DNA from: Nakamurella antarctica
GTDB taxonomy: Bacteria > Actinomycetota > Actinomycetes > Mycobacteriales > Nakamurellaceae
Assembly: GCF_003860405.1 (NCBI RefSeq)
Contig: NZ_CP034170.1
Span: 806,001 to 870,000, forward strand
DNA: 64,000 nt
Reading direction: 5' to 3'
This document shows positions 63,840 through 64,000 of this stretch, piece after piece. The translations under genes and the position numbers were made by a program. Below the pieces are notes generated by a model. It searched no databases. It worked only from the letters and a program-made list of their open reading frames with translations, and was not told where the DNA came from. Positions within the stretch are counted from its first letter, which is position 1, and the number at the start of each line of letters is the position of its first letter.

Positions 63840-64000
63840 CCCCAGGGCGCAGGCACTGATTGGGTGAAAGGTCGGGTGTTCCGGACGGCACGAGCGGCGG
63901 CGAGAGCGTTCGTCATCAGCCAGTCACGACGCCGCTGGCGCCCTTGGTCAGAACACATCTCCGGTGTTTTGCACGGTCCAGCTTTTACTCAGGTGAGAGC
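63840..64000. other. Right edge, no supported gene
   Basis: A plus-strand frame from GTG 63864 stays open to the window edge, but it is only about 45 codons, has no RBS and an Arg/Ala-rich composition, so I do not call it. Confidence 0.3.

Overview
The window is a contiguous piece of a GC-rich actinobacterial chromosome, most likely from the order Mycobacteriales but not from Mycobacterium itself. Three things point there. There are F420 genes (a fused FO synthase and an F420-dependent glucose-6-phosphate dehydrogenase). There is a mycothiol S-conjugate amidase and a lipid-droplet-associated protein homologue. The gene order follows the M. tuberculosis Rv1021 to Rv1112 stretch in pieces: mazG, eno, ftsB-like, DUF501, ppx; then cbs, metB, greA, mca, Rv1083-like, Rv1084-like, hemolysin III, uppS; then phoH2, fumC, DUF4245, xseB/xseA, lipid-droplet protein, ispH, DUF6542, ychF. 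Several genes expected in that order are absent or displaced.

Layout. 1-1.8 kb: end of mazG and a Gfo/Idh/MocA oxidoreductase. 1.8-6.8 kb: ribonucleotide reductase nrdA-nrdB with a long upstream control region holding a DnaA box and a pair of NrdR boxes; the small subunit carries Phe at the radical-tyrosine position, as in class Ic (Chlamydia-type) enzymes. 7.4-10.7 kb: metY-metX behind a SAM-IV riboswitch and, downstream of it, a Cys-rich leader peptide with a strong ribosome binding site. 10.8-14.8 kb: fgd and fbiC (F420). 14.9-20.3 kb: eno, cell-division protein, DUF501, a DUF1707 protein, a frameshifted GntR regulator, exopolyphosphatase, and a tRNA with a UAA anticodon but a short variable loop. 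20.3-30.6 kb: lineage-variable genes (lipoproteins, methyltransferase, crotonase, thiolase, membrane proteins, a BisC-type molybdoenzyme, BI-1 protein). 30.7-34.6 kb: cbs, metB, ilvA. 34.6-42.6 kb: greA (frameshifted), mca and neighbours, DUF255 protein, an RHH-like protein with a Gly/Arg-rich region, TrhA, uppS, DUF885. 42.8-46.9 kb: a two-component system and phoH2. 47-54.6 kb: a large anchored surface protein, fumC (frameshifted), DUF4245, xseB/xseA, lipid-droplet protein, ispH. 54.7-64 kb: DUF6542, rmuC, ogt and an AdaA-AlkA fusion, methyltransferase, GT87, ychF, a ParDE toxin-antitoxin pair, a Zn-ribbon hypothetical and an SDR.

Themes. Sulfur amino-acid metabolism is represented twice: direct sulfhydrylation (metX-metY, under SAM plus probable cysteine control) and transsulfuration in both directions (cbs, metB). 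Three conserved genes (a GntR regulator, greA, fumC) each lack one base in a run of G on the + strand. In each case restoring one G rebuilds a normal protein, so base-calling error is at least as likely as true pseudogenes. Low-complexity Gly/Ala/Pro-rich insertions occur in several otherwise conserved proteins (MetX, a histidine kinase, the RHH-like protein, the lipid-droplet protein). No prophage, insertion sequence, CRISPR array or rRNA was found.
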